Assembly: GCF_011758745.1 (NCBI RefSeq)
Contig: NZ_JAANOV010000001.1
Location: forward strand, 1,426,001-1,490,000
Reading direction: 5' to 3'
DNA length: 64,000 nt
Origin: Amycolatopsis granulosa
Lineage (GTDB): Bacteria; Actinomycetota; Actinomycetes; Mycobacteriales; Pseudonocardiaceae
Shown here in pieces: positions 61,558 to 64,000 of this stretch. Below the pieces are notes generated by a model. The model had not been told where the DNA came from, searched no databases, and saw nothing but the letters and a program-made list of their open reading frames with translations. A program made the translations under genes and the position numbers. Positions within the stretch are counted from its first letter, which is position 1. Each line of letters begins with the position of its first letter.

Positions 61558-62871
61558 CTCGTGCGTGGCCGCCACGCCACGCCGTTCCTTCGTCACCTTG
61601 AGCACGGACAGCATCACCGCGCACAGGACCAGGCAGGCGATCGGGAAGTACAGGCCCACCGAGACGTCGTCGGCGGTGGCGTTCTTGCCGATCACGTACG
61701 GCCCGAAGAACCCGCCGAGCGCGGCGATCGAGTTGATCGCGGCCAGCCCCACCGCGGTGTGCTCCTTCGACAGCAGGCGCGCGGCCAGTGCCCAGTACGG
61801 CGCGAGGTAGCCGAGCACGCCGATGGCGACCAGCGACAGGCAGATCAGCGCGGCCACCGGGGTGTGCCGGAACTGGATCGTGCCGAACAGGCCGATCGCG
61901 GCCAGCAGCATCATCGCCACCACGTGCCCGCGCCGCTCGCCGGTGCGGTCGGAGTTGCGGGCCACCAGCAGCATGCCGATCGCGCCGACGATCCACGGGA
62001 TCACGCCGAGGAAGCCGATGTTGGTCGCCGAGTAGGACCGGTCCATCTGCTTCACGATCTGCGGCAGGAAGAAGGTGAACCCGTACAGCCCGCACGCGGC
62101 GAACAGGTTCGCCAGCGCCAGGTAGAGCACCTTGCGGTCCTTGACGACCCGCAGCTGGCCCAGGAAGGTCTCCTTCCGCTCGGGTGCGTAGTCGGAGTTG
62201 ATCTCCGTCTCCAGCCAGTCCTTCTCCTCGGCGGTGAGGAAGCTCGCCTGGCTGGGCTTGTTCGGCAGCCAGGCCAGCACGATCACGCCGACCAGCACCG
62301 CGGGCAGGCCCTGCAGGAGGAACACCCAGCGCCAGGACGACATGCCGAACCAGTGGACGTGGTCGAGGATCAGGCCGCCGGTGAGACTGCCGAGGATCAT
62401 CGCGATCGGCTGGGCGATCGCCAGCGTCGCGATGGCCCGGCCGCGCTCCTTCGGGCGGAACCACAGCGTCAGGTACAGCAGCAGGCCCGGGTAGAGGCCG
62501 GCCTCGGCGATGCCGAGCACGATCCGGGCGAGGTAGAGCTGCGGGATGTTCTGCACGAACCCGGTGACCACGGTGACGATGCCCCAGCTGATCGCGATCC
62601 GGGCGAGCCAGATCCGCGCGCCCACCTTCTTCATGATCATGTTGCTGGGGACCTCGAACACCACGTAGGCGAGGAAGAAGATCGCCGACGCGGTGCCGAA
62701 CACTGCCGTGGTGATCGCCAGTTCGTGCTGCATGCCGAGCTGGGCGTAGCTGATGTTCGACCGGTCCATGTAGTTGAACACGTACAGCAGCGCGACCAGC
62801 GGCAGGACTCTGCGGCTGACCTTGCGGATCGTGCGGCTGCCGACATCGCCGGCAGCGGTGGTTTCGCTCAT
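61549..62871 (-). CDS. MFS transporter of the anion:cation symporter family
   Basis: The start is ATG 62871, four bases after GAGGAG, giving 440 residues and twelve membrane helices. Family marks are the N-terminal YVFNYMDRSNISYAQLGM, EVPSNMIMKKVGARIWLARI, and LTLWFRPKERGRAIA. Members take up organic and aromatic acids with protons. Placed upstream of the hmg genes, it probably imports an aromatic acid feeding homogentisate. Confidence 0.88.
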   Translation of the reverse strand: MSETTAAGDVGSRTIRKVSRRVLPLVALLYVFNYMDRSNISYAQLGMQHELAITTAVFGTASAIFFLAYVVFEVPSNMIMKKVGARIWLARIAISWGIVTVVTGFVQNIPQLYLARIVLGIAEAGLYPGLLLYLTLWFRPKERGRAIATLAIAQPIAMILGSLTGGLILDHVHWFGMSSWRWVFLLQGLPAVLVGVIVLAWLPNKPSQASFLTAEEKDWLETEINSDYAPERKETFLGQLRVVKDRKVLYLALANLFAACGLYGFTFFLPQIVKQMDRSYSATNIGFLGVIPWIVGAIGMLLVARNSDRTGERRGHVVAMMLLAAIGLFGTIQFRHTPVAALICLSLVAIGVLGYLAPYWALAARLLSKEHTAVGLAAINSIAALGGFFGPYVIGKNATADDVSVGLYFPIACLVLCAVMLSVLKVTKERRGVAATHEVV

Positions 62872-62950
62872 GTCTCTCCTCGTTGAGTACAACAGTTCTG
62901 GAGCGAGGGACCGCCTCGGGTTCCGCTCCCGGACCGCGGCGCGTGCCACT

Positions 62951-64000
62951 TCACGAGGTCGTGACCGCGGCGTTGCGGCCGGCGATGCGGCCCATGGTGA
63001 GGGCGTTGGCGACGGCGTTGCCGCCGCCGACGTAGCGCGGGCCGAGCACGCCGGCACCGGCCTCGCCCGCGGCGAAGAGGCCGTCGATGACCTCGCCGCG
63101 CTCGTCGCGCACGGCCGCGCGGGCGTCGATCTCCAGCCCGGCGTGCGTGCACACCAGCTCGGCGGGCAGCAGGCGCGCCGCGTAGAACGGGGGCTCGGCG
63201 ATCGGGTCCGGGTTGCCCGTCACCCCCTTGCTGGCGAGCGTCCGGTGGCGCAGGAACTCCGGGTCGTGCCCGGCGGGCAGCTGCTCGTTCCACCGGCGGA
63301 CCGTCGCGATCAGCGCGCCGGCGGGGATCCCGGCCTTGCCGGCCAGCTCGGCCAGGTCCGCCGCGCGCAGCGTGCGCCCGGCCTCGGCCTCGGCGAGGAC
63401 GTACTCGGCCGTCCAGTGCGCGTATCCGGGCGGGAGGGTCCGGCGGGCGCGTTCGTCGAAGATCATCCACGCGGTGCCGCCGTGCCGTTCGATGATGCCG
63501 CCGGACACCGCGTAGGAGGCGTCCTCGTCCATGAACCGGCGCCCGCGGGCGTCCACGTGGATGCGCGATTTCGGCGGGAACCCGGACTGCCAGTGGTGCA
63601 GGCGCTGGAAGTAGGCGGTGGGCAGCAGCAGCCCCCAGCCGTCCCCGGCGACCGCCGCGCCGACCTGCGCGCCGAAGCGCAGGTGGTCGCCGCGGCTGCC
63701 GTCCGCGGCGACGACGAACAGGTCCTCGCCCGCCCGCAGTGCCGCCGGGTAGTAGCGCGCCAGCAGACCCGGGTCGCGGGCGAACCCGCCGCTGGCCACC
63801 ACCACCGCCCGCGCCCGCACCTCGATGCCGTCCGCGACGACCCCCGCGACCCGGCCGTGCTCCTCGAGCAGCCGCTCGACCCGGGTGCCGAGGACGATCT
63901 CGACCTGCCGCGTGCGTGCCGCCCTGGCGAGCACCTGGACCACCCCGTAGCCCTGGTCCCTGGGCACGTGACCGCGCCACACGTCCTCGACCCCGGCCTG
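62951..64000 (-). CDS. FAD-dependent oxidoreductase (fumarate reductase/TcuA-like flavoprotein), partial
   Basis: C-terminal 349 residues; the N-terminal FAD-binding GxGxxG lies beyond the right edge. Seen are RARAVVVASGGFARDPGLLARY, the capping domain (SRIHVDARGRRFMDEDASYAV), and the C-terminal FAD segment GLEIDARAAV...IDGLFAAGEAGAGVLGPRYVGGGNAVANALTMGRIAG. This is the flavoprotein family of fumarate reductase, tricarballylate dehydrogenase and ketosteroid dehydrogenase. Likely substrate is an acid taken up by the adjacent MFS carrier. Confidence 0.85.
   Translation of the reverse strand, partial: QAGVEDVWRGHVPRDQGYGVVQVLARAARTRQVEIVLGTRVERLLEEHGRVAGVVADGIEVRARAVVVASGGFARDPGLLARYYPAALRAGEDLFVVAADGSRGDHLRFGAQVGAAVAGDGWGLLLPTAYFQRLHHWQSGFPPKSRIHVDARGRRFMDEDASYAVSGGIIERHGGTAWMIFDERARRTLPPGYAHWTAEYVLAEAEAGRTLRAADLAELAGKAGIPAGALIATVRRWNEQLPAGHDPEFLRHRTLASKGVTGNPDPIAEPPFYAARLLPAELVCTHAGLEIDARAAVRDERGEVIDGLFAAGEAGAGVLGPRYVGGGNAVANALTMGRIAGRNAAVTTS

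Overview
The window is very GC-rich, with codon third positions almost all G or C and GTG starts common. Its gene content (ESX-type secretion genes, ANTAR and B12-MerR regulators, HrdD-like sigma factor) is typical of actinomycetes. I infer a member of the Pseudonocardiaceae, most like Amycolatopsis. I see no rRNA, tRNA, insertion sequence or CRISPR array.

Positions 1-41,000 are a complete type VII (ESX) secretion locus with a very large cargo gene. On the minus strand eccD, eccB and two WXG100-type genes run toward 27,671. Facing them is a mycosin (mycP) that has lost all three catalytic residues. Divergent from mycP, a YbaB-like gene, an EspC-like target and a giant reading frame form a minus-strand operon. 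The giant frame starts at 25,402 and stays open to the left edge (at least 8,467 codons). It begins with a WXG100-like secretion domain and carries a HipA-like kinase module and tandem EndoU-type nuclease modules. Exactly where the EndoU part ends, the coding signal moves to another frame that encodes a 185-residue MafI-like immunity protein (17,079-16,522). It then returns to the first frame for more than 5,000 codons. On the plus strand eccC is followed by two ESX-associated genes, one PPE/EspI-like; facing them are eccE and a companion gene.

Positions 41,000-53,800 are mixed housekeeping and regulatory genes: a sigma factor, a zinc-ribbon miniprotein, an orphan pxpC, a secreted NlpC/P60 peptidase, a TetR/Vgb-type lyase divergent pair with a clear operator, a COG0523 GTPase, a GAF-ANTAR protein, an enoyl-CoA hydratase, folE, an Fe-S-type HTH regulator, a B12-binding MerR regulator with a changed tryptophan, a TetR/MFS efflux pair sharing a repeated operator, and a lipoprotein esterase.

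Positions 53,950-57,684 are a tight four-gene operon: acyl-CoA synthetase, membrane acyltransferase, phosphosulfolactate synthase (ComA family) and a VOC enzyme. It looks like an uncharacterised pathway to an acylated sulfonate.

Positions 57,708-64,000 are a tyrosine/homogentisate catabolic cluster (hmgA, a conserved unknown gene, fahA, a MarR regulator with two matching operators, an MFS carrier and a partial flavoprotein).
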